This document shows positions 52,216 through 62,325 of a stretch of 64,000 nucleotides of DNA, piece after piece. The notes beneath the pieces were generated by a model, which was given only the letters and a program-made list of their open reading frames with translations, made no database searches and was not told where the DNA came from. Source of the stretch: Verrucomicrobiota bacterium (lineage in GTDB: Bacteria > Verrucomicrobiota > Kiritimatiellia > SS1-B-03-39 > UBA6053); NCBI GenBank assembly GCA_020831625.1, contig JAFIGD010000007.1:62001-126000 (forward strand), written 5' to 3'. Each line of letters begins with the position of its first letter. The first letter of the stretch is position 1. A program made the position numbers and the translations under genes.

Positions 52216-54347
52216 TGCTGCTCGCGCCCTGGTTTCTGCTCGCCCTGCCTCTGGCCGCCATCCCGGTGCTGCTGCACCTGTTCAACAAACCCCGCTACCG
52301 CCGCGAGCCCTGGGGCGCAATGATGTTCCTCGAGGAGGCGGTGAAAACCCGCTCCCGCTCCATTCAGATCCAGGAGTGGATCCTGCTCATCCTGCGCACT
52401 CTGGCGTTGCTGCTGCTGGTGCTGGCCATGACCCGGCCTGCCTTCAAGGGACGCCACGGCAGCGAATCCGGTCAGCCCACCACCCACGTCCTGATTCTCG
52501 ACGCCTCCCTGTCCATGATGCGCAGCGGACCCGACGGAACCCTCTTCGACGACGTCAAACGCCACGCGCTGCGGCTGGTGGACGAGATGCCCGCCCAGGA
52601 CAACATGCTTCTCATCCGCGCCGGGGCCCGGCCCGAGGCCCTCTTCTCCCGTCCGGTCTTCGACAAAGCCTTTCTCCGCGGCCGCATCGAACAGCTGGCC
52701 CCCGGCCCGGAAAGCAGCGACCTCAGCGCCGCCCTCGAACAGGCGGTCTGGCTGCTGGGCTTTTCCCCCCAGCCGCGCCACCGGATTTATGTGCTCGATG
52801 ACGCCCAGCGCGTGGCCTGGCGTCCCGATGCCGCCGCCGAATGGGCCCGCGTCTCCCGCCGCCTGACCGAACGACCCTCGGTCCCCGCGCTTTACAGTCT
52901 TCCCGGCCTCGCGCAGGAGGGCGGCACCCATCTGTCCGTGACCGCCTTCGAAGCGCTCACTCCCCTGCCGGACATTTTCCAGCCGGTCGATTTTGAGGTC
53001 AGCGTGCGCAACGACAGTCCGCGCGCCCTCGACCGCCGGGTCCTCTTCTCGGTCAACGGGCAGCGCCGCGACGAGCGTCCGGTGCGCCTGGAGCCCGGAG
53101 CGAACGCCCTGCGGTTCACCCATTCCTTCCGCGAGGCCGGGAGTCATTTCGTGGAGGTGGATGCGGGCGGGGACGACCTGCCCATCGACAACCGGACCAC
53201 GCTGGCGCTGGACGTGATCGACCAGGTGCCCGTTCTCATCATTGAAGGCCGCAGTTCCCCCCGCCGCCTGGAAAGCGACGGCGGACTGCTGGCCCTCGCC
53301 CTCGAGGCCGGGCGCACCCTCGACGGCAACGCGCTCTTCAAGGTGGACCGCATCCCGCAACTGGACGCGGACCGGCTGGAGCTGAGCGATCTCCTCCAGT
53401 ACAAGACCGTGGTGCTCGCCAACGTGCCCGCGCTCTCCAGCCGCTTCGCCGCCCTCATGGAACGCTACTTGGAATCCGGCGGCGGCATTCTCCTCGGACT
53501 CGGCCCGGATGTCTCCGCCGCCAGCTACAACCGCTGGAATCTCGAAAGCGCCGGATGGATTCCGGCGGAGATCGGGGAGTGGAAATCCTATCCGGACCAG
53601 CCCCGTCCGCCCACCTTTCCCGCCGGACGCGCCGGCGAAGTGCTCAGTGTGTTCGACCTGTCCCGCACCCGCGTGCTCGACGAGGTGCAGGTGCGCGGGC
53701 ACCGCCAGGTGACTCCCCAGGGCGACGGCATTGTTGCCGGCCGCTTCGGCGATGACATTTTCCTGTGGTACGCCAACGTGGGCGGAGGCCGTGCGGCGGT
53801 GTGGACGATTCCTTTCCGCCCCGACAGCTCCAACTTCCCCTCCGTGCCCGACTTTGTGCCCCTGGTGCAGAATCTGGTGACCCGCCTCGCGGGCGGCGCG
53901 GTTCCCCCGGTGAACCTGCGGCAGGGCGAAACCCTCACCGCCCGGGTGGATCTGGAAAAATTGCCCGCCGAGGCTGTGGAGGCCACGGTGGTGGATCCCG
54001 AGGGACGCGAAAACCGCGTTCCCCTGAGCGGCGCCCGCGGCACCGGCGTGCTGGAGTGGTCCGACACCCGCGCTCCCGGCGTGTACGAAGTCCGCATTCC
54101 CGGTCATCCGGTTCGCTATGTCTCCGTCTCGCTGCCCGTGGCCGAATCCGACCTGCGGCCGCTCAGTGCCGAGGACCGCAAACAACTGCACGAGAGCGTT
54201 GGACTGCATTTCACAAGCAGTTGGGCCGATCTCCAGCGCGAAATCGCCCGGGAGACCGGACTGCGGGATCTCTGGCGCGCGCTGCTGCTGGCCTGTCTGC
54301 TGTTTTTGGCCCTGGAAGGGTTTCTGGCCTGGAGGTTTTCAGAATGA
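52212..54347 (+). CDS. BatA-like vWA membrane protein
   Basis: This 711-residue protein has two N-terminal membrane helices (about 4-22 and 57-74) bracketing the BatA motif RREPWGAMMFLEEA, then a vWA domain with MIDAS-like residues Asp97, Ser99 and Ser101 (ILDASLSM), a CARDB/Ig-like region (about 245-335), a glutamine-amidotransferase-like region (around 345-440) and a C-terminal helix (about 688-706). In Bacteroides and spirochaetes, related Bat proteins affect aerotolerance or envelope stress. The periplasmic part would be the large middle region. It overlaps both neighbours by four bases. Confidence 0.88.
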   Translation: MMLLAPWFLLALPLAAIPVLLHLFNKPRYRREPWGAMMFLEEAVKTRSRSIQIQEWILLILRTLALLLLVLAMTRPAFKGRHGSESGQPTTHVLILDASLSMMRSGPDGTLFDDVKRHALRLVDEMPAQDNMLLIRAGARPEALFSRPVFDKAFLRGRIEQLAPGPESSDLSAALEQAVWLLGFSPQPRHRIYVLDDAQRVAWRPDAAAEWARVSRRLTERPSVPALYSLPGLAQEGGTHLSVTAFEALTPLPDIFQPVDFEVSVRNDSPRALDRRVLFSVNGQRRDERPVRLEPGANALRFTHSFREAGSHFVEVDAGGDDLPIDNRTTLALDVIDQVPVLIIEGRSSPRRLESDGGLLALALEAGRTLDGNALFKVDRIPQLDADRLELSDLLQYKTVVLANVPALSSRFAALMERYLESGGGILLGLGPDVSAASYNRWNLESAGWIPAEIGEWKSYPDQPRPPTFPAGRAGEVLSVFDLSRTRVLDEVQVRGHRQVTPQGDGIVAGRFGDDIFLWYANVGGGRAAVWTIPFRPDSSNFPSVPDFVPLVQNLVTRLAGGAVPPVNLRQGETLTARVDLEKLPAEAVEATVVDPEGRENRVPLSGARGTGVLEWSDTRAPGVYEVRIPGHPVRYVSVSLPVAESDLRPLSAEDRKQLHESVGLHFTSSWADLQREIARETGLRDLWRALLLACLLFLALEGFLAWRFSE

Positions 54348-56914
54348 GTGTGATCTGGACTGGAATTTGGCCCTTTTGGCTGGTGCTTCCCCTGGGACTG
54401 CTGCTGGTGCTTTCCCAGGTTTGGCTCTACCGCCGTCAGCGGGTCGCGAAACCCTGGAACGTGGTGCTGCCGATGCTCCGCAGTCTGGCGCTTATCCTGC
54501 TGGTGCTGGCCCTGCTTCAGCCAGTGCTGGCCCGCTTCTCCCGTCAAATCCTCCGCGGCGAAGTGCTGGTGCTGGTGGACGACAGCGGGTCCATGGGCGT
54601 GGCCGACCGCTACGAACCCGCCCGCGCCATCCGCATCGCCTCCCGTCTGGAGCTGTTTCCCGCGATTCTGCGGGCCGTCCTGCAGGCGGACGAGGCGGCC
54701 TGGAATCGCATCCTCGAACCTCTCGATAAAGAGGAGCCAACCGAAAACGACCTTCAGCGCGCGTCCGAACGGCTGGAGCGTTGGCTGAGCGACACCCGGA
54801 CCCGTCTGGACCGTCATGCCTATCTTCGCGGCGAAGGGCCGCCGGGCTGGACGGAATGGGTGGCTGCCGTCCGGCAAAACGCCGCGGATGCCGGGGCCCT
54901 GAACGCCCTGCGAAAGGATTTCCCCGCCCTGCAGGAAGCCGCCGACACCGCGCTCGCCGAGGCCGGCATCCCCGAAGTGGACGCGGCCCTGGAAAAACTT
55001 GGCGACATGACCCGGCTGGATCTGGTGACCGCCCTTTGGGATCGGGAACTCTTCGGAATGCTTGATGCCAAAGGCGAGGTCAAGGTCTTCGGACTCGATT
55101 CCGGCGAACAGCCCTTCCCCGAGCCCGACCTCGGCGGACTCACGGGCGGTCACGCCACCTCGCCCCTGGGCGAGGCCCTGCGCGATGCGGTGCGCGGACG
55201 CGGGGACGCTCCCCTCACCGGGGTGGTGCTGATTTCCGATGGCAACATCAACGCCGGACTTACCCTGACCCAGTTCGTGGAGACGCTGGAGGGCCGTAAT
55301 CTGCCCTTCGTCGCCCTCGGCGTGGGCGAGGAGAAACCGGCGGAGGATCTGGTGCTGGAACAGGTCATTGCCCCCGAGACCGTGTTTGTGAAAGACCGGG
55401 TGGCCATGCGCGTCCTGCTCTCGCGCCACGGTTACACCGACGTGCCCGTGGAACTGCGGGTGAGCCACGGCGGGGAGACCCTGCACACGCAAATCCTCCC
55501 CCCCGGGGAAGAGGAGCGACTCTGGGTGGATGTCGGTTTTGTGGAAACGGAAACCGGCGAGCGGGAATACCGCGTGGAGCTGGAGCACATGGAGGACGAG
55601 TGGCTCGAACGCAACAACCACCGCGACGTGCGGGTCAACGTGCTGGAGGATGCCATCCGCGTCCTGCTGGTCGACGCCTGGCCGCGCTGGGAAACCCGCT
55701 ATCTCGACATGATGCTGCAGCGCGATCCGCGGGTGGAGGCTCACACGATTTTCTACGGCTCCAGCGAAAGCGGCACCCTGCGCACCGGACCCGACCGCTA
55801 TCCCGAAACCCGCGAGGATCTCTTCGGCTACGAAGTGGTCATTCTCGGCGACGTCGATCCCGCCCAGTTCTCGCGGGGTCAGTTGGAGGATCTCCGCGAT
55901 TTCGTCGAGGAGCGCGGCGGCACCCTGATCTGGATCGCCGGCACCCAGCACATGCCTCTGTCCTTTCAGCACACCCTCCTCTGGTCGCTCGCACCCTTCC
56001 GCCTCAGCCCCGCGGCCAGCGAACCCGGGCAGGAATTTCCCGTCTTCCGCCTGCAGCTCACCGACACCGGCAAGCACGATCCCATGAGCCGCATCTCCAA
56101 CGCCGACGAGGTCAGCCGCCGCCTCTGGGAGGAGCTGCCCCCGCTGCCGTGGGTGAAACAGGGCCTCACCGCCCTGCCCATGGCCGACCGCACCGCGGAA
56201 ACCGTGGAGGGCGAAGTCCCCGTGCTCATCAAATCCCACCGCGGCCTCGGACGGCTGGTGTACATCGGGTCCGATTCCTTCTGGCGCTGGCGCGACCGCG
56301 CCCGCTGGACCTATCACCAGCGGCTCTGGGGACAGATCATCCTCTGGTCGGTGCTGGACCGCACCGGCGGTTCCGATCCGCATGTGAAGCTCATGACCGA
56401 CCGCCTGCACTACGCAACCGGCGAGTCCGTCACCCTCCGCGCCCGCCTGCTGGACGCCAACGGGCGGCCGCTGTCCCGCGCGGACGCCAGTGTGGAAATC
56501 TACGACGAACGCGGCGAACAGGTCCGCAAACTGACCCTGCGCGAACTTTCCGGGGAGGGCGGCGCCTACGAGGCGTCCGTGGACGGACTGCCGGAGGGAC
56601 GCTACACCGTGCGCCCCGTCGTCTTTGAACTGCGCAATGAAAACGTGCAGGCGGAAATCAATTTCCGCATCGGCGATCTGCCCACCAACGAATATGTGCG
56701 CCTCGCCTACGATGCCGCCGCCCTGCGCGGGGCCACTCCCCATGTGGGCCGGGTCTGGGATCCCGAAACCGCGCTGACACCCCTGGAGCCCCAGACCCAC
56801 GAGATCACCCGCCGCGAAGACCTTGAACTTTGGAACCATCCGCTCTTCCTCGCCCTGGCCGTTGGCCTGCTGAGCGCCGAATGGTGGAACCGACGCAGGA
56901 AACACCTCCCATGA
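54344..56914 (+). CDS. vWA - amidotransferase-like membrane protein
   Basis: This 856-residue protein has two N-terminal helices (about 9-29 and 46-64), then a vWA domain with Asp79, Ser81 and Ser83 (LVDDSGSMG). The vWA fold is interrupted by a roughly 180-residue helical insert before VVLISDGNINAG. A beta-sandwich, a class-I-glutamine-amidotransferase-like domain (about 437-560, IRVLLVDAWPRWETRYLDMM and EVVILGDVD) and a second sandwich follow, then a C-terminal helix. No catalytic Cys is evident in the amidotransferase-like fold. I start at the ATG at 54344 (ATGA overlap); the open frame upstream lies inside the previous gene. Confidence 0.87.
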   Translation: MSVIWTGIWPFWLVLPLGLLLVLSQVWLYRRQRVAKPWNVVLPMLRSLALILLVLALLQPVLARFSRQILRGEVLVLVDDSGSMGVADRYEPARAIRIASRLELFPAILRAVLQADEAAWNRILEPLDKEEPTENDLQRASERLERWLSDTRTRLDRHAYLRGEGPPGWTEWVAAVRQNAADAGALNALRKDFPALQEAADTALAEAGIPEVDAALEKLGDMTRLDLVTALWDRELFGMLDAKGEVKVFGLDSGEQPFPEPDLGGLTGGHATSPLGEALRDAVRGRGDAPLTGVVLISDGNINAGLTLTQFVETLEGRNLPFVALGVGEEKPAEDLVLEQVIAPETVFVKDRVAMRVLLSRHGYTDVPVELRVSHGGETLHTQILPPGEEERLWVDVGFVETETGEREYRVELEHMEDEWLERNNHRDVRVNVLEDAIRVLLVDAWPRWETRYLDMMLQRDPRVEAHTIFYGSSESGTLRTGPDRYPETREDLFGYEVVILGDVDPAQFSRGQLEDLRDFVEERGGTLIWIAGTQHMPLSFQHTLLWSLAPFRLSPAASEPGQEFPVFRLQLTDTGKHDPMSRISNADEVSRRLWEELPPLPWVKQGLTALPMADRTAETVEGEVPVLIKSHRGLGRLVYIGSDSFWRWRDRARWTYHQRLWGQIILWSVLDRTGGSDPHVKLMTDRLHYATGESVTLRARLLDANGRPLSRADASVEIYDERGEQVRKLTLRELSGEGGAYEASVDGLPEGRYTVRPVVFELRNENVQAEINFRIGDLPTNEYVRLAYDAAALRGATPHVGRVWDPETALTPLEPQTHEITRREDLELWNHPLFLALAVGLLSAEWWNRRRKHLP

Positions 56915-59900
56915 ACACCCCGAACCTTGATCCGGCCCGCGACGACACCGCAGCCCTTCTGCATGAGGGCCTGAACCGCTTTGAAGAAAAATGGAAGCAG
57001 CAGCAGCGCCGCCTGGGCGCGGGCCGTTTCCTGCTGGCGGCGGTGGTGCTGCTGCTCCTGGCCGCAGGTGTGGACCTGGTGATGACCCCGGAAGGTGCCG
57101 CCCGCGCCGGACTGTCCCTGCTGTTTTATGCGTCCCTTGCCGCCGCGGCCTGGTTCCTCTGGTGGCGTCCGGTGCTGCGCCCGCTTTCCGCCGAAAAAAT
57201 CGCCTGGATGATCGAGGACACCCACACGGAACTCAACGAAAAACTCATCAGCGCGGTGGAGTTGGAAAAGGAGCGCGAGGGCACCGTGTCCCGGGCCATG
57301 ATTTTGCAGACCATCGCCGACACCGAAGTGGATCTCGGTCGCGTGGACCCGGAGCGCGATCTCGCCCCGCCCCGCTGGCTGAAACTCCTGCCCGCCGGGA
57401 TAGGGGTTCTGATGCTGATCCTGATGCTGGTGCCGGGCCTGTATCTGCCCCTGCGCATCAAACGCATCATGCTGCCCACCGCCGCCGACGCGGCGGTGAG
57501 CACCTTCGCCCTGCGCTGGGTCGAGGCCCCGCAAGGCCGCGTGCCCGAAAACACAACGCTCCGGGTGACCGTCGAACGCACGCGGGACACCGGGGAGCAG
57601 GTGGTGCTGGAGATACAGGGCGAGCAGAGCCGCCGTCTGTCCATGCGCTGGAACGAGGCGGATGCTGTTTTCGAGGGGGAATTCACGGTGCCCAACCACC
57701 CGGTGTGGGTCTACGCACGTTCGGGCGGCGCCAGCACCCGCCGCGTTCAGGTGGATCCCATGCTGCGTCCCTGGATTGAAAACCTGACCCTGGAAATCCA
57801 TCCGCCGGCCTACACCGGTGCCCGCGTGCGGGTGCTGGACAGCTGGCCGCGCGAGTTGGAGGTGGTGGAGGGCTCCCGCATCCACCTCCAGGTGACCGGC
57901 AACGAGCCGCTGTCACGCGCCGCCGTGCGGTCCGAACAGGAGACGGTCGAGATTCCCCTGACCTCGGACGTCATCGCCAAGGGCGACTGGATGCCCGCAC
58001 ACAGCGGCGAATACACCCTGTGGGTTCGGGACCGGGAGGAGCTGGAGCCCCTGGATTCACCGCGGTTGCAATTGCGAGTGCTTCCCGATCTGCCACCCAC
58101 CGTCTCCTGGGTCGCCCCGGAAAGCGACCTGCTGTTGCGCGAGGGCGACAGCCTGCCGCTGGTCTGGACCGCGTCGGATGATTTCGGGGTGACGGAAAGC
58201 CGCGTGGCAATCCGCAAAAACCGCGACGCGCCGGTGGAGATTGTGGTCACGCCCGCGAACGGAAGATACACCTATGATTTATCGGACTGGTCGCTGGGCG
58301 GCGGCGATGAGCTTCGGGTGCAGGTCTTCGCCAAAGATGCCCTGGGACAAGAGGGGGAATCCCCGCTCCGCACCCTCAGCGTGGCCGGCGGACTGGATCA
58401 CGCCGAAGCACAGCAGTATCTGCGTGATTTGACCGCGCTCCGGGTTCACATGAATCGGAGCGGTCCGCCGCTGGAGGCCCTGCAACAGTCCCGCGCGGGC
58501 ATCTTCGAGGCGGTGGTCTACGAAACCCCCAGCGCCTTGGAGAACGTTGAATTCCAGCGGGTGCGCTGGCAAATCAGCAAATCCCAACTCGACAGCAACC
58601 TCACTGAAGCCCGCGGACGTGCGGACGCCTTGCGTCAGCGCGCCTTTTTCTCCGCCGGCGCGACGGCGCTGGAGCTGCTGGCCCGCTATACGGAACAGGA
58701 GCGGGTGCGACTTCATACGGTGGACCCCGCCACGTTGCAGACCGGACCCGGCGTGGCCGGGGTCTACGAACTGGGTCTGCCCCTGCTGACGGAACTGCAA
58801 CGGCTGGCGGACATTGCCCTGCCGGCCCTGCAGGCGGCCCGGCTCGAAACGATGGTGGCACTGGTGGCCCCGCGCCAGGACGCAGCCTCCCGCCGCCTGC
58901 TTGAGGATCTGCGTCACCGCACCATGGTGTTTGCGAACCGTCACGCGCCCGAAAGTGTGACCGCGCTGGAGTCGCTTGATCTGCGGCCGGACTCCGGCAA
59001 ACCCGCCCGCGGCCTGCGCCGCTGGATGTGGCTGGAGCGCACCACCTACACCTACGATCCGGGAACGGCCGGGGCGCGCATGGACACGGAAAGCCATATC
59101 AACCATCCGAACCTGCCCAGCATGAACCTGGGGGGAAACCAACTGGTGTCCATCCTCTGGCTGGGACGGGTGCGCGCCGAACGCGGGGGAACCTACCGCT
59201 TTGATTTGGAGTCCGACGACGGATCGCGTCTCTATGTGGGCGATCAGTTGGTGGTGCGGAACGACGGAAATCACGCCATGCAGCGGCGGGAGGGGCAGAT
59301 CGAATTGCCCCCCGGCCTGCATCCTATCCGCATCGTGTACTTCAATTCCGGGGGCGTTGGCGGCATCATCTTCCGCTGGCAGCCACCGGGCCGAAACGAA
59401 TGGGAGGTGGTTCCGGCGGGCGTTCTCTATGAACCGGGCAACGTTGGCGCGATGAGCTTTCATGCCATGATCAGCGGCCTGAGCGCACGCCTGGAGCGGG
59501 AGGCCGGAAACCTGCGGGAACTGGAGCGCTGGATGGCCCGCATCCGGGAGCGGCTGGAATCGCCCGAAGCGCTTCTGGCCGCGGTCCGTGACCCCGCGGA
59601 GATCGCCGCCCTGGCCGAAGCCCTCCGACTCCGGGCCGAGGCGGAGGAAAATGCGTCCCTCGCCCGCCTCGCCGACGAATTGGCCCGGGCCGGACTCCGC
59701 GAAGATGCCGAAGCGGTGGAGCGCATCCTGCAGGCCGTGGCCTCCCTCGCCCGGGACCGCGAACAGGAGGCCTGGGAAACCCGCCTCCGCGAAGAGACGC
59801 AGCGGGCCATGGACCTGGTGCGGGGTCTCGAACATCTTTCCTCCCTGGAAGAGGAGGCCGAACGCCGCGCCCAACTGCGCGAGGAGGCGGAACGCCTGCG

Positions 59901-62325
59901 GGCCCTCGCCAACGCGCAGCCCGACACCGGCACCGACCGCCAGCACGAGCGCGATCTCCGCGACGCGGCCCGGGACCTTCAGCGCATGGCCGAGGAAATG
60001 GCGAAACTGGATGCCGACCCTGCCGAACGCATCGCGGCCATGGAACGCCATCAGGAAAATCTGGAAACCCGGATGGACCGCGCCGAGGCCGCCTCCAAAC
60101 AGGAGCTGGCCCAGACGGAGGACAGGCTGCGCGCGGCCCTGCCCGCCGCCTCCGAAGAGATCGCGTCCAGTGCCGAACGCCTGGCCGAAGCGGAGGACGC
60201 GATGGCCGCCCTCGCGCAGGAGCGGGAACGTCTGGAGTCGGTGATTCAGGCCCTGCGTGAACCCCTGGATCTGCGAAGGGACGCGGAGCAGCGAATTTCC
60301 CCCGAGGATGTGCGCGATCAGCGGCTCGCCGAAGTGCTGGAACGTCAGCTCGCCTCGGAGGAGCCCGCCGCTGTTCAGGCGGCGTTGGAAGCGGCGCAGC
60401 CTCTGGTGGCCGCGCAGGAGCAGGCCCGCCGTGAAGCCCTGACGCAGGGCGAGGAAGCCGCGCTGTCGCAGGCAATTCGCGAGGCGACGGACCCCGTGCT
60501 TTCGCCGTCCGAAGCCGAGGCCTTCGACCGCATGGATCGTCTCGCCGCCGCCCGCGAACAGGTGGAGCGTCTCGCCCGCGAGGCGGAGGCGCTTGGCAAT
60601 CAGCCCGTGCCCGAACGTCTGGCGGATGAAGTGGCCCGCGCCCAGGTCGCCCTGGCGGACCCTGCCGCCCCCCAGCCGGAATCTCCCCCGCGCACCCGTG
60701 CCGAACAGGCGCAACTGGAGGCGGCCCATGATCGCATGCGGGCCCTGGAGAATCCGCTCGCCCGCGCCCGACTGCAGGAGGAGGATTCCGAAGTTCGGAA
60801 AAATATGGAACAGGCTTTCCGAGAGTCGGAAAGACTCCAGAACGAGCTGGCGAAGATGGCCACACCGGAAAGTGCGCGTCTGCGGGAGATGGCGGATGCA
60901 ATGGAGCGTCAAATGCGCGCCGAGGATGTCCGTGGCGCCGAGGAAACGCTGGCGGCCATGCAGCGTCAGGTGGACGAGTGGGCCGGAGAGAACCCGGTGG
61001 CGCCGCGCTTGGCGGAGCAGGCCGAAGCTGCCGCGCCCACGCCGGGAGATCCCGCGCAACAAATGGCGCGGGCGGCGGAGGCGCTGGAAAGGGCTGCGGC
61101 CTTTGAGGAGGCCGTCCCGCCCTCGCTGGCTTCGGCACAACAGCAAGCCGAGCAAGGTGATTTTGGTCAGGCCGCGCGCGAACTGGCCGCAGCGGGAGTG
61201 GAGCCGGAGCTGGCCGAGCAAGCCCGTGCCCTGGATGCGGACATGCGGCAGCTCCAGCAGGAAGCCCAGCGCGCCGCCGTGCAGGATGAACTCGACCGCC
61301 GCGAGCGGGATGGGCTTCAGCGTCTGGCCAACGCCCTGGCGGATCGCAATCTGCAGGAGGCGGAGCGACAGGCCACCTGGGCCAGGGACGCGGGCGAAGC
61401 GGCCCGGGAGGAGTTGGCGCGTATTCGTGAAGAGTCGCAACAACTGGCCCAATCTCTCGCCGAGGCCCGGGAATCGACCGTCAATCCCCATGCTGAACCC
61501 GCCAGCGAACAGTTGGCTGCCGCTGCGGAAGCCCTAGCAGGCCTGCCGGAAAGCGGAGAAGCGCAGGCCCACGCCCAAGCCGCCCAGGCCCATGCCGAAC
61601 AGGAACAATGGCCGCAAGCCGCCGCCGAAGCCCAACAGGCCGCCCAAGCCGCAGAGACGGCGGGACCACCCGGCGAACCCGGTGCCCCCGGCGAACCCGG
61701 TCTGGCCGACGCTGGAGCCCCCGAACCCGGCGCTCCGGGTGAGCCCGGCGCGCCCGGCACTCCAGGTGCCCCCGGCAGCCCCAGCACCCCTGGCGCTTCA
61801 CCCGAAGCCGCTGCCGCTGCCGCCACCCCGTCGGATTTGTCCGGTTTGTCTGATTTGTCCGATTCCCCCTCTTCCTTCCCCACCCAAGCCGCCCAGGCCC
61901 AACTGGCCGCCGCAGAAGCCGCGCTGCGCCAAGGCGATACCCCGCAGGGTGCCCAGGCCCTGCAGGCGGCCGCGCAATCGCTGGCCCAGGCACAGGCGGA
62001 AGCCGCCGCCCCAGCCCCAGGCGCACCACCCGCGGCCGCAGCCTCCCAGCCCGGATCCCAGCCCGGCGCTGAACCGGGCGAGGGACAATCCGACGCCCCC
62101 TCCATGGCCGAAGGCGGCGCTGGAGGCGAGGGCGGCTCGCTGGCGGAATCCCAGGGCGGCGCCGACCCGGATCTTTGGCAGGGCCCCCAGGGCGGAAACT
62201 GGGAGGGCGCACGCTCGGACATGGACACCGGGGATCCCCGCCGGGCCGGTCAGCAGTATTCCCCCTATTACCGCCGCGCCATTCAACAATACATGCGCGA
62301 TCTGCAACAGGAGCAAAGTCCATGA
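56911..62325 (+). CDS. Giant DUF4175-like protein with PA14, coiled-coil and collagen-like regions
   Basis: This 1804-residue protein has three N-terminal membrane helices (about 38-55, 68-86, 150-175) around EDTHTELNEKLISAVELEK, reminiscent of DUF4175. Ig-like domains follow (to about 520), then a PA14-like domain (about 700-845, GTYRFDLESDDGSRLYVGD). Next comes a very long Ala/Glu/Arg-rich coiled coil (about 860-1585), a collagen-like Gly-x-y stretch (about 1585-1630), a Ser-Asp-Leu repeat (1641-1652) and a disordered Gly/Ala/Pro tail ending in a short helix. PA14 usually binds glycans. It looks like a long envelope-spanning structural partner of the vWA proteins. Its coiled coil contains an in-frame palindromic repeat element (60786-60833). 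Confidence 0.85.
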   Translation: MNTPNLDPARDDTAALLHEGLNRFEEKWKQQQRRLGAGRFLLAAVVLLLLAAGVDLVMTPEGAARAGLSLLFYASLAAAAWFLWWRPVLRPLSAEKIAWMIEDTHTELNEKLISAVELEKEREGTVSRAMILQTIADTEVDLGRVDPERDLAPPRWLKLLPAGIGVLMLILMLVPGLYLPLRIKRIMLPTAADAAVSTFALRWVEAPQGRVPENTTLRVTVERTRDTGEQVVLEIQGEQSRRLSMRWNEADAVFEGEFTVPNHPVWVYARSGGASTRRVQVDPMLRPWIENLTLEIHPPAYTGARVRVLDSWPRELEVVEGSRIHLQVTGNEPLSRAAVRSEQETVEIPLTSDVIAKGDWMPAHSGEYTLWVRDREELEPLDSPRLQLRVLPDLPPTVSWVAPESDLLLREGDSLPLVWTASDDFGVTESRVAIRKNRDAPVEIVVTPANGRYTYDLSDWSLGGGDELRVQVFAKDALGQEGESPLRTLSVAGGLDHAEAQQYLRDLTALRVHMNRSGPPLEALQQSRAGIFEAVVYETPSALENVEFQRVRWQISKSQLDSNLTEARGRADALRQRAFFSAGATALELLARYTEQERVRLHTVDPATLQTGPGVAGVYELGLPLLTELQRLADIALPALQAARLETMVALVAPRQDAASRRLLEDLRHRTMVFANRHAPESVTALESLDLRPDSGKPARGLRRWMWLERTTYTYDPGTAGARMDTESHINHPNLPSMNLGGNQLVSILWLGRVRAERGGTYRFDLESDDGSRLYVGDQLVVRNDGNHAMQRREGQIELPPGLHPIRIVYFNSGGVGGIIFRWQPPGRNEWEVVPAGVLYEPGNVGAMSFHAMISGLSARLEREAGNLRELERWMARIRERLESPEALLAAVRDPAEIAALAEALRLRAEAEENASLARLADELARAGLREDAEAVERILQAVASLARDREQEAWETRLREETQRAMDLVRGLEHLSSLEEEAERRAQLREEAERLRALANAQPDTGTDRQHERDLRDAARDLQRMAEEMAKLDADPAERIAAMERHQENLETRMDRAEAASKQELAQTEDRLRAALPAASEEIASSAERLAEAEDAMAALAQERERLESVIQALREPLDLRRDAEQRISPEDVRDQRLAEVLERQLASEEPAAVQAALEAAQPLVAAQEQARREALTQGEEAALSQAIREATDPVLSPSEAEAFDRMDRLAAAREQVERLAREAEALGNQPVPERLADEVARAQVALADPAAPQPESPPRTRAEQAQLEAAHDRMRALENPLARARLQEEDSEVRKNMEQAFRESERLQNELAKMATPESARLREMADAMERQMRAEDVRGAEETLAAMQRQVDEWAGENPVAPRLAEQAEAAAPTPGDPAQQMARAAEALERAAAFEEAVPPSLASAQQQAEQGDFGQAARELAAAGVEPELAEQARALDADMRQLQQEAQRAAVQDELDRRERDGLQRLANALADRNLQEAERQATWARDAGEAAREELARIREESQQLAQSLAEARESTVNPHAEPASEQLAAAAEALAGLPESGEAQAHAQAAQAHAEQEQWPQAAAEAQQAAQAAETAGPPGEPGAPGEPGLADAGAPEPGAPGEPGAPGTPGAPGSPSTPGASPEAAAAAATPSDLSGLSDLSDSPSSFPTQAAQAQLAAAEAALRQGDTPQGAQALQAAAQSLAQAQAEAAAPAPGAPPAAAASQPGSQPGAEPGEGQSDAPSMAEGGAGGEGGSLAESQGGADPDLWQGPQGGNWEGARSDMDTGDPRRAGQQYSPYYRRAIQQYMRDLQQEQSP
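60786..60833. repeat. Double-palindrome (REP-like) element, copy inside a coding region
   Basis: TTCCGAA-G-TTCGGAA (60786-60800) and CTTTCCGA-GAG-TCGGAAAG (60815-60833) lie in frame within the 1804-codon gene and encode roughly SEVRKNMEQAFRESERL. Their centres are 31 bp apart, exactly as in the intergenic copy at 23954-24002, while the bases between the palindromes differ. Confidence 0.75.
61831..61866. repeat. 9-bp repeat TCYGRTTTG, four units
   Basis: TCGGATTTG, TCCGGTTTG, TCTGATTTG and TCCGATTCC encode SDLSGLSDLSDS in the disordered tail of the 1804-codon protein. It is the reverse-strand counterpart of the three four-unit clusters at 16211-16489, and in both genes the phase is the one that gives Ser-Asp-Leu. 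Confidence 0.8.

Noticed and set aside
54116-56905. A 929-codon minus-strand open frame opposite the vWA genes
   Set aside because: No domains; shadow of a coding region with vWA and amidotransferase-like motifs.
58279-61491. A 1070-codon minus-strand open frame opposite the 1804-codon gene
   Set aside because: Leu/Gly/Arg-rich with no domain pattern; explained by codon bias in the coiled-coil coding strand.
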